Below are positions 1 through 7,584 of a DNA stretch of 31,853 nt, piece after piece; position 1 is the stretch's first letter, and each line of letters begins with the position of its first letter. The translations under genes were made by a program, and so were the position numbers. Origin of the DNA: Christensenella sp. UBA4379 (GTDB lineage: Bacteria; Bacillota; Clostridia; Christensenellales; Aristaeellaceae); NCBI GenBank assembly GCA_002391225.1, contig DGRV01000073.1:464-32316 (forward strand), in the 5' to 3' direction. The notes beneath the pieces were generated by a model that saw nothing but the letters and a program-made list of their open reading frames with translations, searched no databases and was not told the DNA's origin.

Positions 1-297
1 CAGCAGATGCTGGCCGTGGGCCGGGCGCTGATGATGCGCCCCGAGATCCTGATGATGGACGAGCCCTCCTTAGGCCTGGCCCCACTGGTGATCCGGGACA
101 TCTTCCGCATTATCCAGACCCTGCACGAGGAAGGCATCACCATCCTCCTGGTGGAGCAGAACGCCAACGCCGCCCTCAAAATCGCCGATTTCGCCTTCGT
201 TCTGGAAACAGGCTTCTTAGGCATGCAGGGCACCGGCGCCGAACTCCTGAACGACCCGGGCATCAAAGCAGCGTACTTGGGCTCAGCCAAAGGCTGA
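1..297 (+). CDS. livF: Branched-chain amino-acid ABC transporter ATP-binding protein, LivF-like (5' truncated by window)
   Basis: This is the C-terminal 98 codons of an ABC ATPase, open from base 1 in frame 1 and ending at TGA 295-297. The sequence starts within or just after the signature motif (QQMLAVGRALM). The Walker B/D-loop string ILMMDEPSLGLAP and the switch-region string ILLVEQNA follow. The SLGLAP and VEQNA wording and the short tail ending in YLGSAKG are typical of LivF, the second ATPase of the Liv/HAAT importer for Leu/Ile/Val. It would act at the inner face of the membrane with LivG, LivH, LivM and a binding protein, which presumably lie upstream. The Walker A half is outside the window. 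No good terminator follows; a repeat element begins four bases after the stop. Confidence 0.9.
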   Translation, partial: QQMLAVGRALMMRPEILMMDEPSLGLAPLVIRDIFRIIQTLHEEGITILLVEQNANAALKIADFAFVLETGFLGMQGTGAELLNDPGIKAAYLGSAKG

Positions 298-301
298 AAA
301 A

Positions 302-480
302 AGGTAGGAGGTAGGAGGGAGTAGGTAGGAGGTATAGTGAGGAGTGACCGTTCGCTATCGCTCACTTAGTGAGGAGTTAAATAGCGAATGCGCAAATTCA
401 TCTGACCAATTTCAACTCCTCACTCCTCATTCCTCACTCCTCACTTTTTACCTCCTCCCTCCTACTTCCTCCCTCCTACC
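302..480. repeat. Low-complexity inverted-repeat element, copy 1 (TAGGAGG / GTGAGGAGT arrays)
   Basis: The left arm (302-347) is a purine-rich array of GGTAGGAGG and AGTGAGGAGTGA units. The right arm (411-480) is its pyrimidine-rich complement, with repeated CTCCTCACT and CCTCCCTCCTACC units, so the arms can pair imperfectly over tens of bases. Inside is a second hairpin: TTCGCTAT (351-358) pairs with ATAGCGAA (381-388), and CTCAC/GTGAG (361-373) pairs around the loop TTA. A related element lies at 27815-28327. It fills the gap between livF and the aromatic operon and holds no credible gene. The arms carry many Shine-Dalgarno-like AGGAGG strings. Function unknown. Confidence 0.8.
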
Positions 481-493
481 TATTTTTTGTTGT

Positions 494-524
494 TCTGCCG
501 GATGATGATGAATCGTCCGGCAGA
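494..524 (+). other. Perfect 9-bp hairpin in the leader upstream of tyrA
   Basis: TCTGCCGGA (494-502) and TCCGGCAGA (516-524) form a perfect 9-bp stem around a 13-base loop. A run of T residues at 543-550 comes about 18 bases later, just before the ribosome binding site of tyrA. The T-run is too far from the stem for a standard intrinsic terminator, but the hairpin would lie in the operon's 5' leader. No T-box, leader peptide or tryptophan-type attenuator was recognised. Confidence 0.5.
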
Positions 525-567
525 TTGCTCGTTGAAGTGGGGATTTTTTTTGAAAGGAAAGATGAAC

Positions 568-1410
568 ATGATCGTTGGAGTTGTGGGGCTGGGGCTGATC
601 GGCGGGTCGATGGCCCGGATCATGAAGCGGGGCGGGTATACGCTCTTTGGCACGGACCGGAACCCGGAGACGCTGGACAAAGCCCTCCAGATGGGGCTGA
701 TCGACGGGGAGCTGACGGATGAAAGGATCGGCCAGTGTGAGGTGATCCTGCTGTGCGTCTATCCCGGCGGGACGGTCGAATGGCTGCGGACCAAGGGCCC
801 GATGATCGGAAGGGATACGGTCGTCATGGACACCTGCGGGGTCAAGCGGGCGGTCTGCGGGCCGGCATGGGAGATCGCGGACCAGTACGGGTTTACCTTT
901 GTGGGCGGCCATCCGATGGACGGGGTCGCAAAGATCGGCCTGGACCATTCCTCCGACACCATGTTCAAAAAGGCGTCGATGATCCTGTGTCCGAGGAAGG
1001 ACGCGACGCTGGGCCAGCTGCACAAGCTCAAAAACGTCCTGGACGCCGCGGGCTTTGGCCGCTACGAAATGACCACGCCGGAGCATCACGACGAAATGAT
1101 CGCTCTGACCAGCCAGCTGGCCCACGTGGTGTCCAGCGCCTATGTAAAGGCCCCTCTGTCCCTGCAGCACAAGGGCTACTCCGCTGGCAGCTTCCGGGAC
1201 ATGACCCGCGTCAGCTACCTGAACGAGGTCATGTGGACCGAGCTCTTCATGGACAACCGGGAAAACCTGCTCAGCGAGGTGGAGGGGCTGATGGAGCGGC
1301 TGGCCCTGTACCGGGACGCCCTTCGGGACAGCGATTGGGATAGAATGCGCGATCTTCTCCGGGAGGGCCGGGAAACCAAGGAACAGATGGACAGGGAGGA
1401 CCGAAAATGA
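568..1410 (+). CDS. tyrA: Prephenate dehydrogenase
   Basis: The product (280 aa from ATG 568) oxidatively decarboxylates prephenate to 4-hydroxyphenylpyruvate with NAD(P)+, the tyrosine branch of aromatic synthesis; an arogenate preference cannot be excluded. The N-terminus is a Rossmann motif (VGVVGLGLIGGSMAR). A GGHPMDG string around residue 115 matches the family's conserved GGHPMAG, and the C-terminal half is the helical PDH dimerisation domain. No ACT domain follows, so feedback control by tyrosine may be weak or use another site. ATG 568 sits 8 bases after AAAGGA (554-559). ATG 562 is in frame but almost touches that site, and the frame stays open further upstream. It is the first gene of the operon and overlaps aroB by 4 bases (ATGA). 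Confidence 0.92.
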   Translation: MIVGVVGLGLIGGSMARIMKRGGYTLFGTDRNPETLDKALQMGLIDGELTDERIGQCEVILLCVYPGGTVEWLRTKGPMIGRDTVVMDTCGVKRAVCGPAWEIADQYGFTFVGGHPMDGVAKIGLDHSSDTMFKKASMILCPRKDATLGQLHKLKNVLDAAGFGRYEMTTPEHHDEMIALTSQLAHVVSSAYVKAPLSLQHKGYSAGSFRDMTRVSYLNEVMWTELFMDNRENLLSEVEGLMERLALYRDALRDSDWDRMRDLLREGRETKEQMDREDRK

Positions 1411-2462
1411 GGACAGTCGACATCCTCACGGAAAAACCGTATCAGGTGCGGATCGGGAGGGGCCTGCTCAGGGAACTGGGCGGGCAGCTGGCCCTTGTCC
1501 ACCGGCCCTGCCGCGCCGTCGTGGTGACGGACAGTACGGTCGGCCCGCTGTACCTGGAAGAAGCGCTGGCGTCTTTACAGGGTGCGGGCTTTTCGGCGGA
1601 AAGCTACGTGATGCCGGCGGGGGAGGAGCACAAAAGCGCGGAGACCTTTCTGGACATCCAGCGCTTCCTGATCCGCACGGAACTGACGCGGTCCGACCTG
1701 CTGGTGGCCCTGGGCGGCGGGGTCGTGGGGGATATGACCGGCTTCTGCGCGGCCACCTATCAGCGCGGCATTCCCTTTGTACAGGTCCCCACCACCCTGC
1801 TGTGCGCGGTGGACGCCTCTGTCGGCGGCAAAACGGCCATCGACCTGCCGGAGGGGAAAAACATGGTGGGCGCGTTCCACCAGCCGATCCTCGTGCTCTG
1901 CGATACGGAGACCTTTGATACCCTCCCGGACCTGCGCTGGCAGGACGGGGCGGCGGAAATGCTCAAGCACGGTGTCCTGGCGGACGGGGAGATGTTTGCG
2001 CTGCTTGCCGCGGGCTCCTGGCGGGAGAAGGCGGAGGAGCTGGTGCAGAAAAATGTCGAAATCAAGCGCTCCTTCGTCGTGGGCGACGAAAAGGACAAGG
2101 GCAAGCGCCAGCTGCTCAACTTTGGCCATACCGTCGGCCACGCGGTCGAATGGCTGAGCGGGTTTTCCCTGTCCCACGGCCAGGCGGTGGCCATCGGCAT
2201 GATCGCGGAAACGCGGACGGCCAGGAAAATGGGGTTGACGAAACTGGACGAAGAGATTATCCTGAGAGGGGCGCAGGCAAACGGCCTGCCAGTCTCGTTC
2301 CCCGCCGCCGCTCAGGACGTGGCGGCCGCCATCCTCCGGGACAAAAAGCGGACAGACGGGGGCATAGCGGTCTGCGTGCCGCTCCGGCTGGGAGAAACGA
2401 GGCTGCACATGCTTCCTTTGGAGCAGGTGCGCGAATATGTGGAAATGGGGCTGATGCCATGA
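1407..2462 (+). CDS. aroB: 3-dehydroquinate synthase
   Basis: The product (351 aa, normal length) converts DAHP to 3-dehydroquinate, the second shikimate step, using NAD+ and a divalent metal. Family signatures are clear: LGGGVVGDMTGF near residue 102, VPTTLLCAVDASVGGKTA near 127-144, and AEMLKHG. The likely metal ligands are E184, H241 (in FGHTVGH) and H257; the 16-residue spacing of the two histidines matches characterised DHQ synthases. The start codon overlaps the tyrA stop as ATGA and the stop overlaps the aroA start as ATGA, so translation of the three genes is probably coupled. DAHP synthase, which makes its substrate, is not encoded in this window. Confidence 0.97.
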   Translation: MRTVDILTEKPYQVRIGRGLLRELGGQLALVHRPCRAVVVTDSTVGPLYLEEALASLQGAGFSAESYVMPAGEEHKSAETFLDIQRFLIRTELTRSDLLVALGGGVVGDMTGFCAATYQRGIPFVQVPTTLLCAVDASVGGKTAIDLPEGKNMVGAFHQPILVLCDTETFDTLPDLRWQDGAAEMLKHGVLADGEMFALLAAGSWREKAEELVQKNVEIKRSFVVGDEKDKGKRQLLNFGHTVGHAVEWLSGFSLSHGQAVAIGMIAETRTARKMGLTKLDEEIILRGAQANGLPVSFPAAAQDVAAAILRDKKRTDGGIAVCVPLRLGETRLHMLPLEQVREYVEMGLMP

Positions 2463-3724
2463 AGATGCGGGTCACTCCCTTCCGGGCGGAAGGGTCCCTC
2501 CGGGCCCAGCCCTCCAAGTCCGCCGCCCACCGGCTGCTGATCTGCGCGGCCCTTTCAGACCGGGAAACGGAGATCGTCCTCCCCTCCATGAACGCCGATA
2601 TGGAGGCGACGGCTGCCTGCCTTTCGGCCCTTGGGGCAAGGTTTCAAAGGGCAGGGGAATGTGTGCGGGTGATCCCGCTGGCGGAAAAGATTCCCTGTCC
2701 TCACCTTAACTGCGGGGAGAGCGGCTCCACGCTGCGGTTTTTGCTGCCGGTGGCGGCGGCCCTCTCCGGGGCTTCTTTTACCGGGCGCGGCCGGCTGCCG
2801 CAAAGGCCCCTGTCGGAGCTGACGGAAGAGCTGACGGCCCACGGGGTTTCCGTCTCGGGGGACCGGCTGCCGCTTCAAGTGTCCGGCGGCCTTTTGGGCG
2901 GGCGCTTTTCCCTGCCGGGCGGCATCAGCTCCCAGTATTTTACCGGGCTGATGCTGGCCGCCCCGTTGATCGGGGAAACGGTCATCGACATCCGGGGCCG
3001 GCTGGAATCCGCCGCCTATATCGCGATCACGAGGGAAGTAATGCGCCTGTTCGGGGTAAAGACGGAGATGACGGAAGACCGCATCACCGTCCCCGGCGGC
3101 CAGCGCTATGTGAGCCCCGGCCGGGCAGAGGCCGAGGGGGATTGGTCCGGCGCGGCCTTCCCATTGGCCCTGGGAGTGCTGACGGGCCGGGTGACGGTCG
3201 AGGGGCTCCAGGCGGACAGCGCTCAGGGCGACAGACGGATCGTGCCCCTGCTTGAACGGATGGGCGTCAAGCTGAGCCAGGACGAAAGCTCCGTCACCGT
3301 GGAGCGGGCGGAACGCCTCACCGCCCTGACCCAGGACGTTTCCGGCATCCCGGACATGGTGCCGGCCCTGGCGGCTTTGCTGATGCACGCCGAAGGGACC
3401 AGCTGCCTCCAGAACGCCGGGCGGCTCCGCCTCAAGGAGAGCGATCGGCTGGAGAGCGTCTGCGCCATGGTGAATTCCCTGGGCGGCCGGGCGCGGATCG
3501 AAGGGGACGCTTTGGTCATCGAGGGCTCTGACCATTGCGCGGGCGGAGCAGTCGACGGGTACGGCGACCACCGCATCGTGATGGCCGCCCTGGCTGGGGC
3601 CTCGCGCTGCGCGGGCCCAAGCGAAATCAGCGGCGCGGAAGCGGTGCAGAAATCCTATCCGTCCTTCTGGGACGATATTACGGCGCTGGGAGGGACCATT
3701 GATGTCGTCGGTATTCGGGAATAA
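2459..3724 (+). CDS. aroA: 3-phosphoshikimate 1-carboxyvinyltransferase (EPSP synthase)
   Basis: The product (421 aa) transfers the enolpyruvyl group of PEP to shikimate 3-phosphate. The protein starts MKMRVTPF, followed by the substrate-binding stretch RAQPSKSAAHRLLI. The NCGESGSTLRFL motif near residue 85 corresponds to the family's PEP-binding GNAGTxxR region. RLKESDR at about residues 324-330 is the conserved catalytic segment, and GDHR near the C-terminus is also typical. The reading frame is open for 300 bases upstream inside aroB, but the ATG at 2459 overlapping the aroB stop gives the family's normal length and N-terminus. An AAG-ATG alternative start lies two codons in. The 3' end overlaps aroC by 23 bases. 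Confidence 0.97.
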   Translation: MKMRVTPFRAEGSLRAQPSKSAAHRLLICAALSDRETEIVLPSMNADMEATAACLSALGARFQRAGECVRVIPLAEKIPCPHLNCGESGSTLRFLLPVAAALSGASFTGRGRLPQRPLSELTEELTAHGVSVSGDRLPLQVSGGLLGGRFSLPGGISSQYFTGLMLAAPLIGETVIDIRGRLESAAYIAITREVMRLFGVKTEMTEDRITVPGGQRYVSPGRAEAEGDWSGAAFPLALGVLTGRVTVEGLQADSAQGDRRIVPLLERMGVKLSQDESSVTVERAERLTALTQDVSGIPDMVPALAALLMHAEGTSCLQNAGRLRLKESDRLESVCAMVNSLGGRARIEGDALVIEGSDHCAGGAVDGYGDHRIVMAALAGASRCAGPSEISGAEAVQKSYPSFWDDITALGGTIDVVGIRE

Positions 3725-4769
3725 GATCCACGTGAGCATTTTCGGCCAGTCCCACGGGGAAAAGATCGGCTGTGTGGTGGACGGCCTGCCCGCGGGGGAG
3801 GCGGTCGACCTGGAGGAGCTTCGCTGCTTTTTGTCCCGCCGCGCGCCGGGGCAAAGGGGGACGACGCCCCGCCGGGAGACGGACGAGCCGCACATCGTTT
3901 CGGGCCTCCTGAACGGAAAGACCTGCGGCGCGCCCCTGTGCGTGCTGATGGACAACGCGGATACCCATTCTGGCGACTATGACGAACTCAGGGATGTTCC
4001 CCGCCCGGGCCACGCCGATTATCCGGCGGCCGTCAAATACCGGGGCTTTCAGGACGCCCGGGGAGGCGGCCATTTTTCCGCCCGGCTGACGGCCCCGCTC
4101 TGCGCGGCGGGGGGCATTTTGATGCAGCTGCTCGCCCGGCGCGGGGTCCTGATTGGCGCTCACCTGCTTTCCGTAGGAGACGTCCGGGACGAAGCCTTCG
4201 ACCCGCTTCTGACGGACGACGACACGCTGGACAAACTAAAGGAAGGCTTCCCCGTCCTTTCTTCCGACCAGGGGGAAAAGATGCTGGAAAAGGCGGAGGA
4301 AATGCGGGCCCTGGGCGATTCCGTGGGCGGCCTCATCGAGTGCGCGGTTCTGCACCTGCCGGTGGGGCTCGGCGGCCCCATGTTTGACGGCCTTGAAAAC
4401 CGCATTTCCCAGGCGGTCTTCGCCATCCCCGCCGTCAAGGGGATCGAGTTCGGCGAGGGCTTTTCCGCTTCCCATCTGCGGGGCTCTCAGAACAACGACC
4501 CCTACCGGGTGCGGGACGGGCAGGTCACGCTGTTGTCCAATCACGCCGGGGGCATCCTGGGCGGCCTGTCCACGGGGGCACCGCTTCTGTTCAGGGCGGC
4601 CTTCAAGCCGACGCCGTCCATTGCCCAGCCCCAGCTGTCGGTCAGTCTGTCCCGGATGGAGGACAGGGAGCTGACCGTCCGCGGCCGGCACGACCCCTGC
4701 GTGGCCCTCCGCGCGGTGCCCTGCGTGGAAGCCGCCGCGGCCCTGGCCCTGGCCGACCTGCTGCTATAG
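3702..4769 (+). CDS. aroC: Chorismate synthase
   Basis: The product (355 aa) eliminates phosphate from EPSP to give chorismate, using reduced FMN. Conserved motifs run in order: FGQSHGEKIG near the N-terminus with the catalytic His, RRAPGQRG, the RPGHADY string, and DARGGGHFSARLTA (the family DxRGGGRxSxR motif with His in place of an Arg). The RGRHDPC motif is near the C-terminus. ATG 3702 follows GGGAGGGA with good spacing; a TTG directly before it is a possible but less likely start. The gene begins inside the 3' end of aroA in another frame, and its TAG is 9 bases before pheA. Confidence 0.97.
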   Translation: MSSVFGNKIHVSIFGQSHGEKIGCVVDGLPAGEAVDLEELRCFLSRRAPGQRGTTPRRETDEPHIVSGLLNGKTCGAPLCVLMDNADTHSGDYDELRDVPRPGHADYPAAVKYRGFQDARGGGHFSARLTAPLCAAGGILMQLLARRGVLIGAHLLSVGDVRDEAFDPLLTDDDTLDKLKEGFPVLSSDQGEKMLEKAEEMRALGDSVGGLIECAVLHLPVGLGGPMFDGLENRISQAVFAIPAVKGIEFGEGFSASHLRGSQNNDPYRVRDGQVTLLSNHAGGILGGLSTGAPLLFRAAFKPTPSIAQPQLSVSLSRMEDRELTVRGRHDPCVALRAVPCVEAAAALALADLLL

Positions 4770-4778
4770 GAGGAAATC

Positions 4779-5900
4779 ATGGAATTAAGCGAAATCCGGG
4801 AAGGGATCAACCGGGTGGACGACCAGCTGCTGCCGCTGTTTTTAAAGCGGATGGAGCTGTCCGCCCAGGTGGCTGCCTATAAAAAGGAAACGGGAAAGCC
4901 CGTCTATGACGGGGCCCGGGAGAGGAAGATCCTGGCCGGGGTCAGCGAGCGAGCGGGCGGCATGGCCGAATACGCCCGCCTCCTCTACAGCGAGATCCTG
5001 CAGCTGTCCCGCTCCTACCAGATCCAGCTTCTGACGGAGGAAAAGGCCTTTGCCCTGCCGTCGACCGAGGAAAACGGCTTTCCCCATGCCGCCCGCGTCG
5101 CCTGCCAGGGGGTGGAAGGGGCCTATTCCCAGGCCGCGGCGGACCGGGCCTTCCGCTTTGCCGACATCGTGTACCAAAGCAGCTTTGACGACGTGTTTGA
5201 GGCAGTGGAGCAGGGGCGGGCCCGTTTTGGGGTCCTGCCCATTGAAAACAGCGCCCACGGGTCGGTCACGAAGGTGTACGACCTGATGCGGTCCCATTCG
5301 TTTTTTATCGTCCGGTCGGTCAAGCTCCACGTGCGCCACCATCTGCTGGCGAAAAAGGGAACCAAGCTTTCGGACGTCCGGGTGATCCTGTCTCACGAGC
5401 AGGCCCTCGGCCAGTGCAGCGCGTTCCTCAAAAGCCTTTCCGGGGTGGAAACCCGGGTCTGCGCCAACACGGCGATGGCGGCCCGGGAAGTGGCCGCCTC
5501 CGGGGACGGGACCCTGGCCGCCATCTCTTCGGAGAGCTGCGCCGCCCAGTACGGGCTGGACATCCTGCAAAGCCACATCCAGAATACGGACAACAATTAC
5601 ACCCGCTTTATCATCATCGAAAAGGAGCCGCGCCTCTATCCCGGGGCCAACAAGCTGTCCCTCCTGTTCAGCCTGCCGGACGAGCCGGGGTCGCTCAGCC
5701 GGGTGCTGGCCCGTTTTGCCGCCGGCAGCCTGAACCTGACCAAGCTCGAGTCCAGGCCGGACGAGGGCTCCAACTTCCGCTACCTGTTCTACGCGGACCT
5801 GGAGGCCAGCGTGGGCGAGCCCGGTGTGAGAAGGCTGTTAAAAAGCCTGTCGGACGAGCTGCCGCTGTTCGTCTTCCTGGGCGCGTATCAGGAGGTATAG
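4779..5900 (+). CDS. pheA: Bifunctional chorismate mutase / prephenate dehydratase with ACT domain (P-protein)
   Basis: The product (373 aa) makes prephenate from chorismate and then phenylpyruvate. Residues 1-85 are an AroQ-class chorismate mutase (IREGINRVDDQLLPLFLKRM, then KKETGKPVYD). About 105-285 is prephenate dehydratase: ENSAHGSVTKVYDL and SHEQALGQC match the family patterns, and NYTRF holds the conserved TRF. About 292-370 is an ACT domain with DEPGSLSRVL and the ESRP motif, the known phenylalanine feedback site in this family. AGGAGG at 4769-4774 gives a strong ribosome binding site. With tyrA at the head of the operon, both branches from prephenate are co-transcribed with the common pathway. 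Confidence 0.96.
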   Translation: MELSEIREGINRVDDQLLPLFLKRMELSAQVAAYKKETGKPVYDGARERKILAGVSERAGGMAEYARLLYSEILQLSRSYQIQLLTEEKAFALPSTEENGFPHAARVACQGVEGAYSQAAADRAFRFADIVYQSSFDDVFEAVEQGRARFGVLPIENSAHGSVTKVYDLMRSHSFFIVRSVKLHVRHHLLAKKGTKLSDVRVILSHEQALGQCSAFLKSLSGVETRVCANTAMAAREVAASGDGTLAAISSESCAAQYGLDILQSHIQNTDNNYTRFIIIEKEPRLYPGANKLSLLFSLPDEPGSLSRVLARFAAGSLNLTKLESRPDEGSNFRYLFYADLEASVGEPGVRRLLKSLSDELPLFVFLGAYQEV

Positions 5901-5903
5901 GGT

Positions 5904-7181
5904 ATGAGCTATTATCTGATCGGCCATCCGCTGGGGCACAGCTTTTCGCCCCGGCTGCACGCCCTGCTTGGCAACCCGGACTACCGGCTGATGGACCTGG
6001 ACGCCTCGGAACTGAAAGACTTCCTTTTAAAAATGGAATTTGACGGGATCAACGTCACCATCCCCTACAAGCAGTCGGTCATTCCCTTCTGCGACGAGGT
6101 ATCGGAGATCGCCTTGGGGATCGGGTCCGTCAACACCATCGTGCGCCGTGGGGACGGCACCCTCTATGGGGACAATACGGATGCCCGCGGCCTGATGGCC
6201 ATGGCGGACCAGGCGGGGATCACGCTGGAAAACAAGGTCGTGGTGATCCTGGGCAGCGGCGGCACCGGCCATACGGCCTGGTACGTAGCCCAGGCGGCCG
6301 GGGCGGCCAAGATCTATCGGGTGTCCCGCTCCGGCCCCGTCAACTACGAAACGGTGTACCGGACGGCGGAAAACGCCCAGGTGATCATCAACGCGACCCC
6401 GGTGGGGATGTACCCCCGCCCCTACGAGCCGCCCCTGCTGGATCTGAACCGCTTCCCCAGACTGGAAGCGGTGCTGGACGTCATCTATAACCCCCTGCGC
6501 ACCCGGCTGACGCTGGAGGCGGAAAAGTGGGGGCTCAAATACGCCAACGGCCTGAGGATGCTGGTGGAGCAGGCCTGCGCCTCGGAGGAATTGTTTATGG
6601 ACCGGGCGGTCCCGGTGCAGGAGGCGGAGCGGGCCTTCCTGGCCCTCTCCCGGGAAAAGGTCAACCTGATTCTGACCGGGATGCCGGGCAGCGGGAAAAC
6701 CTCGGCGGGCCGCCTGCTGAGCCGGGCCCTGAACCGCCCCTTTGTGGACACGGACGAGATGATCGTCCGAAAGGCGAAGATGGAAATCCCGGACATCTTC
6801 GAGTGCTTCGGGGAAAGCGGCTTCCGGGACCGCGAGACGGAGGCCCTGAAGGAGGCCTGCCTTTCCGGCGGCTGCGTCATCGCGACCGGGGGCGGGGCCG
6901 TCCTGCGCGACGAAAACCGGGACATCATGCGGCTGAACGGCTATATCTGCCTGATCGACCGGCCGGTGGACAAGCTGGATCGGGCCGGACGGCCCCTCTC
7001 CCAGTCCGCCCGGGTGCTGGAAAAGATGCGGGAGGCCAGGATGCCCTATTATCAGGCCCTGGCGGACGCCGTCTTTGAGAATGACACTTCACTGGAAAAC
7101 CTGGCGAAAGCCATTCTGGAGGATTTTCATGCGCATTTTGGTACTGAACGGCCCGAACCTGAACCTGCTGGGGGTTCGTGA
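5904..7181 (+). CDS. aroE-aroK: Shikimate dehydrogenase-shikimate kinase fusion protein (AroE-AroK)
   Basis: One 425-aa chain carries two consecutive shikimate enzymes. Residues 1-250 are shikimate dehydrogenase: HSFSPRLH binds shikimate, K56 (in NVTIPYK) and D93 (in DNTDARG) are the catalytic pair, and ILGSGGTG is the NADP site. This half is rather short for AroE, which is usually about 270-290 aa. Residues 253-410 are shikimate kinase: Walker A GMPGSGKT (259-266), VDTDEMI, the GGGA shikimate-binding loop (329-332), the GRPLSQ lid and the R-x-PYY C-terminal motif. There is no linker to speak of. The last 17 codons overlap the start of aroQ by 53 bases and look like a non-conserved tail. The frame runs through the junction without interruption, so this is not an assembly join of two genes. 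Confidence 0.95.
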   Translation: MSYYLIGHPLGHSFSPRLHALLGNPDYRLMDLDASELKDFLLKMEFDGINVTIPYKQSVIPFCDEVSEIALGIGSVNTIVRRGDGTLYGDNTDARGLMAMADQAGITLENKVVVILGSGGTGHTAWYVAQAAGAAKIYRVSRSGPVNYETVYRTAENAQVIINATPVGMYPRPYEPPLLDLNRFPRLEAVLDVIYNPLRTRLTLEAEKWGLKYANGLRMLVEQACASEELFMDRAVPVQEAERAFLALSREKVNLILTGMPGSGKTSAGRLLSRALNRPFVDTDEMIVRKAKMEIPDIFECFGESGFRDRETEALKEACLSGGCVIATGGGAVLRDENRDIMRLNGYICLIDRPVDKLDRAGRPLSQSARVLEKMREARMPYYQALADAVFENDTSLENLAKAILEDFHAHFGTERPEPEPAGGS

Positions 7182-7584
7182 ACCGGCCGTATACGGGGAC
7201 AGGAGCTTTGCCGCCCTGGAAGAGATGATCCGGAAGACCGCCGAAGAAATCGGGGTCGAAGTGGAGCTGTTTCAGTCCAACCACGAGGGGGCGCTGGTAG
7301 ACAAGATCCAGCAGGCCCTGCACACGGCGGACGGCATCCTGATCAACCCCGCGGCCTATACCCACACCAGCGTCGCCATTCTGGACGCCCTCAAGGCCGT
7401 CGCCCTGCCGACGGTGGAGGTCCATCTGTCCGACATCTCCAAGCGGGAAGCCTTCCGGCAGTTTTCCTACGTCTCCCTCTACGCCCAGAAGGTGATCTAC
7501 GGCAAGGGCTTTGAGGGCTACCGCGAGGGGCTCCAGTGGCTGAGCGAAACCATCGGAAAGGAAACACAGAAGCATGCTGATTGA
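7129..7584 (+). CDS. aroQ: Type II 3-dehydroquinate dehydratase
   Basis: The product (151 aa) dehydrates 3-dehydroquinate to 3-dehydroshikimate; type II enzymes are dodecamers. The start MRILVLNGPNLNLLG is diagnostic. The catalytic tyrosine is Y22 in REPAVYG, QSNHEG and NPAAYTHTS form the active site, and EVHLSD replaces the commoner EVHLSN. ATG 7129 follows GGAGG (7118-7122) at 6 bases, inside the 3' end of aroE-aroK. The frame is open 18 codons further upstream, but that part is not conserved. It supplies the step between AroB and AroE, so the operon covers DAHP to chorismate without a gap. It overlaps the next gene by 11 bases. Confidence 0.97.
   Translation: MRILVLNGPNLNLLGVREPAVYGDRSFAALEEMIRKTAEEIGVEVELFQSNHEGALVDKIQQALHTADGILINPAAYTHTSVAILDALKAVALPTVEVHLSDISKREAFRQFSYVSLYAQKVIYGKGFEGYREGLQWLSETIGKETQKHAD

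Noticed and set aside
298..567. T-box or tyrosine/phenylalanine attenuator before tyrA
   Set aside because: No T-box sequence (TGGNACC-type bulge) or terminator pair and no leader peptide rich in Tyr or Phe codons was found; only a repeat and one hairpin.
2150..2458. Upstream extension of aroA inside aroB
   Set aside because: The extra 103 residues are low-complexity shadow sequence; EPSP synthase length and N-terminus fit the ATG at 2459.
2555..3955. Minus-strand open frame of 466 codons across aroA and aroC
   Set aside because: It is an open antisense frame caused by the G+C-rich codon pattern. It matches no protein family and lies under two well-defined genes.
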